A stretch of 64,000 nt of DNA from G965202665 sp965243835 (GCA_965243835.1 OZ251578.1:62001-126000), one strand, 5' to 3'. Counted from the first letter of the stretch, positions 1-8,613 are shown. Numbers and translations: made by a program. Notes: generated by a model not told the origin, from the letters alone.

Positions 1-1
1 T

Positions 2-739
2 CCTTTGGCCACCGCCGTGGAGATGGGGCTGCCGGTGGTGGACGCGGACGGAATGCGCCGGGCCTTCCCCCAGATCGAGATGACCATTTTCACCCTGGCC
101 GGCATTTCCGCCTCCCCGATGGCGGTGGCGGACGAGAAGGGCAACCTGTGCGTGTTTGAAACCAACACCAACCAGCTGGGCGAAATACTGGTGCGGGGGG
201 CGGTGATGTCGCTCACCTTGGCCAACGCCATGGCCTCCTACACCATGACCGCCGCCCAGGTAGCCGAGCATGCCATCCTCGGGTCCGTTACCTACTGCAC
301 CGAGTTGGGACGATTGTTGAACGCCGTGCAACGGGGGGAGGCGGGGGCGTACGACCGGTTCTTGGAGTTCGCCGAAGGCTCCATTATTTTCTCGGGCACG
401 ATTACGGACGTGGAGCGGCGCACCACCGAAGGGTTCGCCAAAGGCACGGTGACCATCGAAGCCCGGGACGGGTCGGAGCGCGCCATGCAGATCGGAATCC
501 AAAACGAGTTCCTGGCGGCTTTCGAGGACGGCTCCCCGGTGGTTACCGCCCCCGACCTGATCTGCATCCTGGACGCGGAAACCGCCACCCCCATCACCAC
601 CGAAACCCTCACCTACGGGCAACGGGTGAACGTGGTGGCCATGCCGTGCGCTCCGCAATGGCACCGGGAGGGGATGTTGGAAGTAGTAGGGCCGCGGGCG
701 TTTGGATACGACCACGAATACAGAAGGCTTGGTGCGTAA
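2..739 (+). CDS. DUF917 / S-Me-THD family protein, 3' part
   Basis: This is the C-terminal ~245 residues of a DUF917 protein, the family named after S-methyl thiohydantoin desulfurase. It is cut by the window edge: the frame is open to base 2, and the family usually runs about 350-370 residues. The visible part begins inside the N-terminal domain (segment VDADGMRRAFPQIEM) and continues through the C-terminal beta-rich domain. The stop TAA shares its last base with the ATG of the following hydantoinase gene (TAATG), so translation is probably coupled. DUF917 genes commonly sit next to HyuA-type ATPases, and the pair is thought to act on cyclic amide or hydantoin-like compounds. The substrate cannot be read from sequence. 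The TTG at base 5 is an internal codon, not a start. Confidence 0.85.
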   Translation, partial: PLATAVEMGLPVVDADGMRRAFPQIEMTIFTLAGISASPMAVADEKGNLCVFETNTNQLGEILVRGAVMSLTLANAMASYTMTAAQVAEHAILGSVTYCTELGRLLNAVQRGEAGAYDRFLEFAEGSIIFSGTITDVERRTTEGFAKGTVTIEARDGSERAMQIGIQNEFLAAFEDGSPVVTAPDLICILDAETATPITTETLTYGQRVNVVAMPCAPQWHREGMLEVVGPRAFGYDHEYRRLGA

Positions 740-2286
740 TGTTGCGAATGGGAATCGACGTGGGGGGGACCAACACCGACGCGGTGCTGGTGGACTCCGT
801 GGGCCGGGTGCTGGCCATGCACAAGGCCCCCACCACCGAGGATCCGCTGGACGGGATCAGCGCCGCCATGGCCGCGGTGGGGAGGGAAGCGGAACTGTCG
901 GAGGTGGGCAAAGCCATGCTGGGCACTACCCATTCCGCCAACGCCATCATCCAGCGCCGCGGCTTGGGCCGGGTGGGGGTGTTGCGACTGGCCGCCCCCT
1001 CCTCGCTGGCGGTCCCCCCCGGAGCGGACTGGCCGGACGACCTGCGCCGCGCGGTGATCGCCGTCGAAGAAATCATCGAGGGGGGTTATGAATACGACGG
1101 GCGGGTGATCGCCGAGCTGGACGAGGCGGCCGTGCGCCGGTTCGCGGAGGCCGCCGCCGGCCAAGCGGAGGCGGTGGCCGTCTCCTGCGCCTTCAGCCCC
1201 GCCAACTTCGAGCAGGAACTGCGGGCCGCCGAAATCCTGGCCGAGGAGTTGGGGGACGAGATGCCGGTTTCCCTCAGCCACCGGGTGGGCACCCTGGGTT
1301 TGCTGGAGCGGGAGAACGCCACCATGCTCAACGCCTCCCTGCTGGGGGTGGCCCGGCGGGTGGTGGACGGGTTCCGCCGGGCCTTGCGCGAGCACGGCGT
1401 CGACGCACAGGCTTACATCACCCAGAACGATGGAACCTTGATGACCGCCGACCGCGCCTTGGAGATGCCGGTGCTGTCTTTGGGGTCGGGCCCCACCAAT
1501 TCCATGCGGGGGGCCTGTTCGCTGGCCGGGCTGGCCGACGCCCTGGTGGTGGACGTCGGGGGAACTTCCACCGACATCGGCATCTTGGTGGACGGCTTCC
1601 CCCGGGAGTCGGCCACCGCCGTCTACGTGGGCGGGGTGCGCACCAACTTCCGCATGCCGGATCTGATTTCCATCGGCTTGGGCGGGGGGACCATCGTCCG
1701 TCCCGGGCCGGATGGGGTGTCGGTGGGTCCCGATTCGGTGGGCTACCGGGTGACCGAAGAGGCCCTGGTGTGCGGCGGGGGGACGCTCACCCTGTCCGAT
1801 GTTTCGGCAGCGGGGGGGCGATTGTCCGGCTTCGGCGATCCCGGCCGGGTGGCCGACTTGGACGGCGAGGTCGTCTCCGGGGCCCTGCGGTGGGTGGACG
1901 AGCAGTTGGCCGCCCGTTGCGAACGAATGAAAGCCAGCCGGGACCCCATGCCGCTGTTGGCGGTGGGGGGAGGGGCGCATCTGGCTCCGGAGCGGGTGAC
2001 GGGGGCCTCCGAAGTCATCCGCCCCGACCACTATCCGGTGGCCAACGCCTTCGGAGCGGCCATAGCCGAAGCCTCGGGAACGGTGGACCGGGTGTATCAG
2101 TACGACTCCTCCAGCCGGGAGGAATGCCTGGAGTCGGCCCGCGCCGAGGCCGAGCAGGCCGCGGTGACGGCGGGGGCCGACCCCGGGTCGGTGCGGGTCA
2201 CCTCGGTGGTGGAAGTGCCCATGACCTATGTTCCGGGAGGCGGGTGCCGGGTGCAGGTAAAAGCCGCCGGACCGCTGGGGTCCTGA
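739..2286 (+). CDS. Hydantoinase/oxoprolinase family protein (HyuA-like)
   Basis: A 515-residue protein of the HyuA / 5-oxoprolinase family of ATP-using cyclic amide hydrolases. The N-terminus carries the acetate-kinase/hsp70-fold phosphate loop (MGIDVGGTNTDAVLVD), and a second nucleotide-binding signature lies mid-protein (VVDVGGTSTDIGILVDG, about residues 271-287). The domain order is Hydant_A_N then Hydantoinase_A. The C-terminal extension found in full-length 5-oxoprolinases is absent, as in stand-alone HyuA subunits. The ATG at 739 is chosen because it overlaps the upstream stop (TAATG) and begins exactly at the family N-terminus. Initiation further upstream would overlap the DUF917 gene. 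The neighbours (DUF917, M19 dipeptidase, cupin regulators) point to cytosolic catabolism of a hydantoin or modified dipeptide. The exact substrate is unknown. Confidence 0.9.
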   Translation: MLRMGIDVGGTNTDAVLVDSVGRVLAMHKAPTTEDPLDGISAAMAAVGREAELSEVGKAMLGTTHSANAIIQRRGLGRVGVLRLAAPSSLAVPPGADWPDDLRRAVIAVEEIIEGGYEYDGRVIAELDEAAVRRFAEAAAGQAEAVAVSCAFSPANFEQELRAAEILAEELGDEMPVSLSHRVGTLGLLERENATMLNASLLGVARRVVDGFRRALREHGVDAQAYITQNDGTLMTADRALEMPVLSLGSGPTNSMRGACSLAGLADALVVDVGGTSTDIGILVDGFPRESATAVYVGGVRTNFRMPDLISIGLGGGTIVRPGPDGVSVGPDSVGYRVTEEALVCGGGTLTLSDVSAAGGRLSGFGDPGRVADLDGEVVSGALRWVDEQLAARCERMKASRDPMPLLAVGGGAHLAPERVTGASEVIRPDHYPVANAFGAAIAEASGTVDRVYQYDSSSREECLESARAEAEQAAVTAGADPGSVRVTSVVEVPMTYVPGGGCRVQVKAAGPLGS

Positions 2287-2289
2287 ATA

Positions 2290-3288
2290 ATGGTTGCGCT
2301 CCCCTTCCCGGTAGCCGACGCCCACAACGATTTGCTGTTGGCGGTGGAGCACCAGCGCCGGCGCGGCTTCGCCGACCCGTTCGGCGATTTCTGGTTGCCG
2401 CAACTGCGGGCGGGCGGGGTGGTTCTGCAGGTGCTCCCCATCTACACCGAGGAAGAGTTCGTGGGCGGCGACGCCCTGCGCCGGTCGATGGTGATCATGG
2501 AGACCGCCCGCTGGATGGCGGACCGGCATGCCTCCGATGTGGCCATCGTCGAAACCGGAACCGAAATCCGGGACGTGATCGCCTCCGGTCGCATCGCCCT
2601 GGTGCTGGCACTGGAAGGGGGCGAGCCCTTCGGAGCGGATCTGGGGATGGTGGACGGCATGGCCCGGCTGGGGATACGCATCGCATCGCTGACCTGGAAC
2701 CGCCGCACCATGCTGGCGGACGGGGTGGGGGAGCGGGACACCGGAGGCGGACTGACCTCCCTGGGACGGCGGGCGGTAACCGAATTTGAGCGGTGCGGGA
2801 TAGTGCTGGACATCAGCCATCTCTCCGACGCCGGACTGCGCGATGTGCTGGCTACGGCCCGGGCCCCGCTGATGGCCACCCATTCTTCCTGCCGGGTTCT
2901 GTACGACCATCCCCGCAACCTGCCCGACGACGGGTTGCGGAGGGTGGACGACGCCGGGGGGATGGTATGCGTCAACGCCTTCGGCGGTTTCCTGAGCGAT
3001 GCGCCGGGCCTGCCCGACTACGTTCGTCACATCGAGCATGCGGCGGAGGTCATCGGAGAGGACGCAGTCGGCTTGGGGGCGGATTTCATCGACGACTTGA
3101 TGCCGATCGTGGACCCCATCAGCGAAGGGTTTCTGGTGGAGGAGATACCGGTAATCCCGGAGTTGCGCTCGGCCCGCGATTATCCGGCGGTGGGGGAGGC
3201 GTTGGCGGCGCGCTTGGGCGAGGAGACGACCCGCAAGGTAATGGGCGGCAACCTGATCCGGTTTTTGACCGAACGTCTGGGATCGTGA
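2290..3288 (+). CDS. Peptidase M19 (renal-type membrane dipeptidase family)
   Basis: A 332-residue zinc dipeptidase of family M19, which hydrolyses dipeptides and in some members D-amino-acid-containing or cyclic-derived dipeptides. The metal-site pattern is present: the HxD motif near the N-terminus (DAHNDLL), a Glu in LALEGGEPFG, a His in LDISHLSD, a His in MATHSSCR, and a downstream Asp in GLGADFIDD. There is no signal peptide, so the enzyme is cytoplasmic, as usual for bacterial M19 proteins. The gene starts three bases after the hydantoinase stop, so it belongs to the same operon. It may complete the breakdown of the ring-opened product made by the upstream genes. The length is normal for the family. 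Confidence 0.92.
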   Translation: MVALPFPVADAHNDLLLAVEHQRRRGFADPFGDFWLPQLRAGGVVLQVLPIYTEEEFVGGDALRRSMVIMETARWMADRHASDVAIVETGTEIRDVIASGRIALVLALEGGEPFGADLGMVDGMARLGIRIASLTWNRRTMLADGVGERDTGGGLTSLGRRAVTEFERCGIVLDISHLSDAGLRDVLATARAPLMATHSSCRVLYDHPRNLPDDGLRRVDDAGGMVCVNAFGGFLSDAPGLPDYVRHIEHAAEVIGEDAVGLGADFIDDLMPIVDPISEGFLVEEIPVIPELRSARDYPAVGEALAARLGEETTRKVMGGNLIRFLTERLGS

Positions 3289-3315
3289 CCCTCGCCCCGG
3301 GCTGCGGGAGGCCGC

Positions 3316-3861
3316 ATGGATATTGAACTTTCCGCCTTGGGGCGCAACGTGAGCCGTCTGCGCAACGCCCGGGGAATGCGGCTCATCGACTTGGCGGAGG
3401 CCGCCGGTTACACCGCCTCCCACATTTCCCAGATCGAACGGGGGGCCTACGTGCCCTCGCTGACCGCCCTGGCCATGGTGGCCATGGCCCTGGAAGTGGA
3501 AATGACCACCCTGCTGGACACCTCCCCCGGGCCGGTGGTGCATATAACCCGGGCCGGGGAGGGGACGGAGTTGCGCCTGTCCGATGACCGGTCGTTCCAA
3601 ATCGTGGGAAGCCACGGCTCGGGAGGGGCCTACTCGGCGTTTGTCTTGCAGTTGAACGACGCCCCCACCACCTACCGTCATTTCGGGGAGCGGTTCCTGC
3701 TGGTGCTGTCGGGGGAAGTCACCTTCCGGTTCGGTTCCGACCGCTACCGCCTGGGTCCGGGCGGTTCCCTGCACTACGCCTCCCACGAGCCGCACGAGGT
3801 CGTATGCGAGGGGAACGAGCCGGTTCTGGCCCTGATCGTCACCTGCCCGGCGCTGATATGA
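3316..3861 (+). CDS. XRE-family regulator with C-terminal cupin domain
   Basis: A 181-residue transcription factor. Residues ~8-62 form an HTH_3/XRE DNA-binding domain (LIDLAEAAGYTASHISQIERG is the recognition region). Residues ~105-175 form a small cupin barrel (HFGERFLLVLSGEVTF; HEPHEVVCEG), which in this architecture usually senses a metabolite. It lies 27 bp after the dipeptidase and overlaps the next regulator by four bases (ATGA), so the whole block reads as one operon. It most likely controls the catabolic genes in front of it. Two adjacent regulators of the same architecture could act as a hetero-oligomer, which is inference. Confidence 0.88.
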   Translation: MDIELSALGRNVSRLRNARGMRLIDLAEAAGYTASHISQIERGAYVPSLTALAMVAMALEVEMTTLLDTSPGPVVHITRAGEGTELRLSDDRSFQIVGSHGSGGAYSAFVLQLNDAPTTYRHFGERFLLVLSGEVTFRFGSDRYRLGPGGSLHYASHEPHEVVCEGNEPVLALIVTCPALI

Positions 3862-4424
3862 CCCTGGCCGCCGACGCGGAAGCCGGGCGCTTGCCCGCCA
3901 AACTTTCCCAAGAGGTGGGGTCCAAACTGCGGGAGCGCCGCACCCGCCTGTCCCTGACCCTGCGCCAAGTGGCGGAGGCGGCCCACATTTCCGCCGCCCA
4001 TTTGAGCGATGTCGAAAAAGGCCGCACCCATCCTTCCCTGCCGGTGCTGTTGCGCATCGGCAAAGCCCTGGACCTGCCTTTGTCCCAGTTGTTGCCCCGC
4101 CTGGGCGGCCATCACGTGCGACCGGGCTCGGCGGCCTTCTCCGATCAGCCGGAGATCCCCCTTTCCGACCCCGATCTGCAGTTGCGGGCCGCGGTGGTCC
4201 ACCTGGTTCCGGAGCGGGTGTGGGAAATGGAGGCGGCCCCGGAGGAGGATGTGCTGATCTTCATAGTTTCCGGGGAGTGCGCGGTGGAGGTCGACGGGAC
4301 CTCCTACCGGGCGGGGGAGCGGGACTGCCTGGATGTGGAGCACGCCCGCCGCATCAGGATGCGGGCCGCCGCCCCCGCTTCGGCGCTGGTGTGCCGGGGG
4401 CCGCGCCCGCCGTTGGGAAGATGA
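3858..4424 (+). CDS. Second XRE-family regulator with cupin domain
   Basis: A 188-residue protein with the same plan as its neighbour: XRE helix-turn-helix at residues ~18-75 (LRQVAEAAHISAAHLSDVEKG) and a cupin-like C-terminal half (EEDVLIFIVSGECAVEVDG; GERDCLDVEHARRI). The ATG at 3858 overlaps the upstream stop (ATGA) and marks translational coupling; codons upstream of it would lie inside the previous gene. The two regulators are clearly paralogous in architecture but diverged in sequence, so the duplication is not recent. It ends five bases before the tRNA-Leu gene on the opposite strand. It is probably a regulator of amino-acid or hydantoin catabolism; the ligand is unknown. Confidence 0.86.
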   Translation: MTLAADAEAGRLPAKLSQEVGSKLRERRTRLSLTLRQVAEAAHISAAHLSDVEKGRTHPSLPVLLRIGKALDLPLSQLLPRLGGHHVRPGSAAFSDQPEIPLSDPDLQLRAAVVHLVPERVWEMEAAPEEDVLIFIVSGECAVEVDGTSYRAGERDCLDVEHARRIRMRAAAPASALVCRGPRPPLGR

Positions 4425-4428
4425 GGGG

Positions 4429-4515
4429 TGGGCGAGAGAGGACTCGAACCTCCACGGGCAAAAAAGCCCACTGGGTCCTGAACCCAGCGCGTCTACCAAA
4501 TTCCGCCACTCGCCC
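4429..4515 (-). tRNA. tRNA-Leu (anticodon CAG)
   Basis: An 87-nt class II tRNA on the minus strand. The acceptor stem GGGCGAG/CTCGCCC closes perfectly. The anticodon stem CTGGG/CCCAG encloses loop TTCAGGA with anticodon CAG. There is a long variable arm (GGGC, T-rich loop, GCCC) and a T-arm containing GGTTCGAGTCC. The discriminator base is A, and CCA is not encoded. Confidence 0.96.
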
Positions 4516-4807
4516 CCGGCAGGGGTCGCCCCCTGGGGCCTCATTATAGCCCGCTCCGCTATGTTAGTTTTCCGGGCCCGCCTATTCTCTAATGCCATGG
4601 CCCGCCCACCGCTCCTCCCCGATTTGGCACAAGCCCGGCGCGGTTGCCCGTCGGCCGGGGCCGCCCGCCGCCGGCTTCCGCCCGGCCGCCTTCGGCAATG
4701 CGTAACCCGGATGGACGAGGCCCGGTGTCCGGATACCCGCGCCCGGCGCATGCGGCGGGCGGTGGAAATGCCGTCCGGCGGCGGTTGAACGGGCCGGGAA
4801 TCCGCCG

Positions 4808-5809
4808 ATGTTCCATCACTACCGCCGGCGCCGGCGTTGGCTGTGGTGGGTGATTCCGGGGGTGATCGGGGTGGTGATCCTGGCCTTGCTCACCGGGGTG
4901 ATACGCACCGACAACCGGCGCCTGGCCGCCTACTTCGACCAAGCCCGGCCTCTCCTCCAGGACACCGCCGCCGCCGCTGATTCTTTCAGCAACCTGGTCC
5001 GCAACCAGTTCGGGACCATCACCCGGGACGACTTCGACAGCCTGATGGCGCGGCTTCATTCGCAGGTGACCGACAACCGGGAGGACTTCGCCCGGCTGGA
5101 ACGGACCGATTCGGTGCGGGCCTCCGCCGACCTGCAGTCCCTGGCTTTCCGTTCCTGGGCTTCGGGCCTGGACCAGTTTCGGGCCTCGGTCCTGCAACTG
5201 GTGGACGACCCGTTGGCTACCGCCCCGGTGGACAACCTGGCGGCGGCCATCGCCGATATGCGGGTGGCCGACCTGCTCTACGAACTGTCCCACGACGGCG
5301 CCCGGGCCCTCATCGACCGGTTGGACGTAACCGTCGGGGGGTTGCCGGAGGTGGCCTTCGTTTCCTCCGACCCGGTGTTGCTCAACGCCGACATCCTGGC
5401 CCGGGCGGTGCGCAACAGCACCGCCATGGCCATGCGCAGCGACGTGGGGGTGTTGCAGGTGGTGTTCGATCCGCTTCCCACCGGCGCCCAGGGAGAGACG
5501 GGGGAGATGATTTTCCCGGCCGCCGACAAGTTGCGGTTCAGCGCCGTAATCGGCAACCGGGGCAACGTGGATCAGAAGAGCCTGTTCCTGTCCGCCAACT
5601 TCCGCAACGAAGAGGAGGTGATTTCCACCCAGGACAGCCGGGGAATCGACTTGGCGGCGGGGGAAAACCGGTCGGTGCTGTTTGATGCGGTCCCGGTGGA
5701 GCCGGGACGGGCCTATTCGCTTTCCTTCAACCTGACGGTGGTGGACGAGGAGGTGAACACGACGGACAACACCTGGGAGTCGGGGATCAGGTTCAACCCC
5801 GCCGGTTAG
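4808..5809 (+). CDS. Membrane-anchored protein with CARDB/Ig-like C-terminal domain
   Basis: A 333-residue protein I cannot assign to a named family. A basic N-terminus (HHYRRRRR) precedes one strong transmembrane helix at ~12-32 (WLWWVIPGVIGVVILALLTG). Residues ~37-190 are helical and charged and look like an extracytoplasmic coiled or helical domain. Residues ~195-330 are beta-rich with the look of a CARDB/Ig-like adhesion module (KLRFSAVIGNRGNVDQKSLF; a late VDEEVNTTDNTWE strand). It is therefore probably a single-pass protein displaying a cell-surface beta domain. It stands alone between the tRNA-Leu gene and the convergent DUF3467 gene. The start follows a TM-proximal basic stretch; no strong ribosome site is visible. 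Confidence 0.7.
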   Translation: MFHHYRRRRRWLWWVIPGVIGVVILALLTGVIRTDNRRLAAYFDQARPLLQDTAAAADSFSNLVRNQFGTITRDDFDSLMARLHSQVTDNREDFARLERTDSVRASADLQSLAFRSWASGLDQFRASVLQLVDDPLATAPVDNLAAAIADMRVADLLYELSHDGARALIDRLDVTVGGLPEVAFVSSDPVLLNADILARAVRNSTAMAMRSDVGVLQVVFDPLPTGAQGETGEMIFPAADKLRFSAVIGNRGNVDQKSLFLSANFRNEEEVISTQDSRGIDLAAGENRSVLFDAVPVEPGRAYSLSFNLTVVDEEVNTTDNTWESGIRFNPAG

Positions 5810-5818
5810 GCGGGCGGT

Positions 5819-6100
5819 TTATGCGGACGGACCGCGCGCTTCCGGGGGCAGGGCCTTGTCGGCGTATTTTTCCCAGTTGGTCTGCAACATGTCGATCAGC
5901 TGGCGGACGAACAGCGGCGACATGTTGATGCGGGCCACCAAAGGCCCGGTGGCCCCGCCCCGGGAGAAATCCCGGCGGAAGAAGTCCAAGGTGAACTCGA
6001 ACGGCGAGTGGTTTACGGCCGCGAAGTTGGCGTACACCCCGGCTAGCATTTCCGGGGTGGCCCCCTCGATGTTGAACTTTTGCGTTTCCGCTTCGGCCAT
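5819..6100 (-). CDS. DUF3467 domain protein
   Basis: A 93-residue protein matching the DUF3467 pattern: an N-terminal EGATPEMLAGVYANFAAV segment, a central NHSPFEFTLDFFRRD stretch, and a C-terminal ARINMSPLFVRQLIDMLQ helix followed by NWEKYADKA. Members are small cytoplasmic proteins of unknown function found across many bacteria. It is convergent with the membrane protein gene, their stops being about ten bases apart, and divergent from serS. The length is normal for the family. Confidence 0.85.
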   Translation of the reverse strand: MAEAETQKFNIEGATPEMLAGVYANFAAVNHSPFEFTLDFFRRDFSRGGATGPLVARINMSPLFVRQLIDMLQTNWEKYADKALPPEARGPSA

Positions 6101-6187
6101 CGGTCCCTCCCGTGCTCTCGTCCGCCGCCCCCGATCTTACCGGGCGCGGGCGCGGCGGGGGGCCCGGGGAATGTACCATCAGCCGGG

Positions 6188-7450
6188 ATGATAGACATTC
6201 GGATACTTCGCAACGACCCCGCCGACCTGCGGGAGGCCCTCCGCCGGCGCGGGCTGAGCCTGGATGTGGAGGGAATGGCCGACCTGGATCGGGAACGGCG
6301 CCGGGTGCGGGCCGGGGCGGAGGAAATACGTTCCCGTCAACGCCGGGAGGGGAAACGCATTTCCGCCCTGCAGGGGGAGGAGAAGAAGGAGGCCATCCGG
6401 GAGGCCTCGCAACTGGCCGAGCAATACAGGGAGGACTTGGCCCGGGCGGACCGTCTGGACGAGGAGTTTCAGAAAATGTGGGTGCGGGTTCCCAACCTGG
6501 CCCATCCCACCGCCGCCCCCGGTTTCACCGAGGAGGACGGCCTGGAGTTGCGCAAGTGGGGGGAGATCCCGCCCTCGCCGGGGCCGGTGCGCGATCATCG
6601 GGAGCTGGGGGCGGCCTTGGGGATGATCGACATGGAGCGGGCGGCCAAAGTGTCGGGGGCCCGCTTCGGCTATTTGACCGGCCCCGCCGTCCTGATGGAG
6701 TTCGGCTTGGTGCGGATGACCCTGGAGATGCTGGGCGGACATGGCTTCACTCCGGTGGTGCCGCCGGTGTTGGTGCGGGAGGAGGCCCTGTTCGGCACCG
6801 GGTTCTTCCCCGACGACGACCAGCAGGTTTATGAAATCCCCAAGGACGACCTGTATCTGATCGGCACCTCGGAGGTGGCCCTGGCCGCCTACCATGCCCA
6901 TGAGATACTCGACGAGGGGGACCTGCCCTTGCGCTACGCCGGGTTCTCCACCTGTTTCCGGCGGGAGGCGGGGGCCCACGGCAAAGACACGGCCGGGATT
7001 TTCCGGGTGCACCAGTTCGACAAGGTGGAAATGTTTTCTTTCTGCCATCCGGAACGCTCCTGGCCCGAGCACGAGTTTCTGCTGTCCGTCGAAGAGGAAA
7101 TCGCGCAGAGCCTGGAGATCCCGTACCGGGTGGTGAACGTGGCCGCGGGCGACCTGGGTTCCTCGGCCGCCAAGAAATACGATGTGGAGGCCTGGATTCC
7201 GTCCCAGGGCCGCTACCGGGAAATCACTTCCTGCTCCAACACCACCGACTTCCAAGCCCGCCGGCTGTCCATCCGGTTTCGGTCGGAGGAGGGCCCGCGT
7301 TTTGCGCACACCCTGAACGGCACCGCGGTGGCGGTGGGGAGAATGCTGATCGCCCTTATGGAAAACCATCAACGCCCGGACGGCTCCATCGTCATCCCGG
7401 AGTCCCTGCGGCCCTATGTCGGATTCGACCGGGTAGGCCCCGGGCGGTGA
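6188..7450 (+). CDS. serS: Seryl-tRNA synthetase
   Basis: A 420-residue class II aminoacyl-tRNA synthetase that charges tRNA-Ser. The N-terminal coiled-coil arm that contacts the long variable arm is visible (residues ~30-105, rich in Glu/Arg heptads). The catalytic core includes class II motif 2 (FRREAGAHGKDTAGIFRVHQ) and motif 3 (LNGTAVAVGRMLIALMENHQ). ATG 6188 is chosen because MIDIRILRNDP is the canonical SerS N-terminus; codons upstream in the same frame do not resemble the family. A TACCAT -10-like box ends about eight bases before the ATG, so the mRNA may be nearly leaderless (inference). The stop overlaps the start of the methyltransferase gene. Two tRNA-Ser genes follow within 1.8 kb. 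Confidence 0.97.
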   Translation: MIDIRILRNDPADLREALRRRGLSLDVEGMADLDRERRRVRAGAEEIRSRQRREGKRISALQGEEKKEAIREASQLAEQYREDLARADRLDEEFQKMWVRVPNLAHPTAAPGFTEEDGLELRKWGEIPPSPGPVRDHRELGAALGMIDMERAAKVSGARFGYLTGPAVLMEFGLVRMTLEMLGGHGFTPVVPPVLVREEALFGTGFFPDDDQQVYEIPKDDLYLIGTSEVALAAYHAHEILDEGDLPLRYAGFSTCFRREAGAHGKDTAGIFRVHQFDKVEMFSFCHPERSWPEHEFLLSVEEEIAQSLEIPYRVVNVAAGDLGSSAAKKYDVEAWIPSQGRYREITSCSNTTDFQARRLSIRFRSEEGPRFAHTLNGTAVAVGRMLIALMENHQRPDGSIVIPESLRPYVGFDRVGPGR

Positions 7451-8100
7451 GCGGCGGGACCGCGGCTCCCTCCCGCGCCCCGGACGCGGTTTTCGCCAAG
7501 ATCGCCGACCGTTACGACCGGCTCAACCGGATTCTTTCCCTGGGCCGGGACCAGGCGTGGCGGCGGGCGGTGACGGAGCGCTTGCCAGCGGGGCGGCTCC
7601 TGGATCTGGGATCGGGCACCGGAGCGGCCCTCCCCTTGTTCGGCGACCGCCCCGCAGTCGCCCTGGATCCGGTGCCGGAGATGCTGGAGCGCAACTCGGC
7701 CCCTTGGCGGGTGGAGGGGATGGGGGAGCGGTTGCCCTTCGCCGACGGGTCGTTCGACGCCGTGTTTTCGGCTTTTACGGTGCGCAACCTGGATTCGTTG
7801 CCGGAAACCTTGGAGGAGACGGCCCGGGTGTTGCGGCCGGGCGGGGCGGCGGGAATTGTGGACCTGGGCCGCCCTCCGGGCCGGATAGCGGCCGCCCTGC
7901 ACCGGGCGGGCACGGCCCTCCTCCTGCCCATGGCGGGGGCGGCTATCGGGGCGGGGCGGGAATACCGGTACCTGCATCGGTCGTTGGACGACCTCCCCCC
8001 GCCGGAGGAACTGTACGCCGGGGGTCCGTTGCGGGCGGCGGAGATGTGGCGGATGGGGCCGCTCGGCTTCGTGTACGGGGTGATTTTGACCCGCCCCTGA
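7447..8100 (+). CDS. menG: UbiE/MenG-type demethylmenaquinone methyltransferase
   Basis: A 217-residue SAM-dependent methyltransferase. The family hallmarks are KIADRYDRLNRILSLGRDQAW near residue 18, the SAM loop LLDLGSGTGAALPLF, and the FTVRNL signature (FGLRNV in typical MenG/UbiE), followed by VLRPGGAAGIVDLGRP. This supports the last or C-methylation step of menaquinone biosynthesis, although other quinone-like substrates are possible. The GTG start at 7447 overlaps the serS stop by four bases (GTGA), so the genes are translationally coupled. A GC-rich palindrome (8108-8119) lies just after the stop. The symbol is assigned by family resemblance. Confidence 0.85.
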   Translation: MSGGTAAPSRAPDAVFAKIADRYDRLNRILSLGRDQAWRRAVTERLPAGRLLDLGSGTGAALPLFGDRPAVALDPVPEMLERNSAPWRVEGMGERLPFADGSFDAVFSAFTVRNLDSLPETLEETARVLRPGGAAGIVDLGRPPGRIAAALHRAGTALLLPMAGAAIGAGREYRYLHRSLDDLPPPEELYAGGPLRAAEMWRMGPLGFVYGVILTRP

Positions 8101-8148
8101 CCTCCGCGGCGGCGCCGCCTGATTTCGGCGCCTAATATCAAGGAGCCG

Positions 8149-8238
8149 GGAGGGATCGCATAGTCCGGCCTAGTGCGCACGCCTGGAAAGCGTGTTGGCG
8201 TTATCCGCGCCTCGTGGGTTCAAATCCCACTCCCTCCG
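8149..8238 (+). tRNA. tRNA-Ser (anticodon GGA)
   Basis: A 90-nt class II tRNA. The acceptor GGAGGGA/TCCCTCC closes with discriminator G. The anticodon arm CACGC-CTGGAAA-GCGTG gives GGA. A long variable arm (TTGGCG...CGCC) and T-arm GTGGGTTCAAATCCCAC are present. CCA is not encoded. A TAATAT box at 8133-8138 is a plausible -10. Confidence 0.96.
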
Positions 8239-8310
8239 CTCCACCGGATCCGCCCCCGCCGGGGCGCCGGTGAAAGGTTGTCCGCGGGAGCGTGTAAAGT
8301 AGGGGGCGTA

Positions 8311-8531
8311 CCGTGCTACGCGGGGCGCTAGGGGTGCCCTGTAGCCCGAAACCCTCTTAGGCGGGGCGGAATGCCCGCCGAAGGGTGTGCGGTGCGACGG
8401 CAGGCGGGCGGTGCGCAGTGTTGACTGTCGGGTCCCACGCGGCGGCGTCTACGCGAACCGGGTCAGGTCCGGGAGGAAGCAGCCCTAAGCGTTGTTCGCC
8501 GGGCGCCGTGGGGTCGCCTGGCTCGAGCCGG
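8311..8531 (+). ncRNA. ffs: Signal recognition particle RNA, long actinobacterial type
   Basis: The SRP RNA that binds Ffh for co-translational targeting. The conserved domain IV signature GGTCAGGTCC...GGAAGCAGCC lies at 8461-8483. Upstream, GTGCCCTGTAGCCCGAAACC (around 8353) corresponds to the 5' domain seen in long actinobacterial SRP RNAs, and pairing of the CGGGGCGCTAGG and GGGTCGCCTGGCTCG ends is consistent with a ~220-nt rod. The exact ends are estimated. The apical tetraloop is GGGA rather than the usual GGAA, still a GNRA loop. It lies between two tRNA-Ser genes and just before tadA. Confidence 0.88.
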
Positions 8532-8613
8532 CGGCCTCTCCGCTCCGGCGCATCGGCATTCGACGGCGGGCGGCACGGTTCTAAGCGAAGGGGAAAGCAG
8601 AGGCCGTCCGGCG

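Noticed and set aside
613..3795. Long antisense open frame of 1,060 codons opposite the hydantoinase and dipeptidase genes
   Set aside because: High-GC coding sequence leaves few stops on the opposite strand; the translation is Arg/His/Pro/Gly-rich without any domain, while the plus strand encodes recognisable enzymes.
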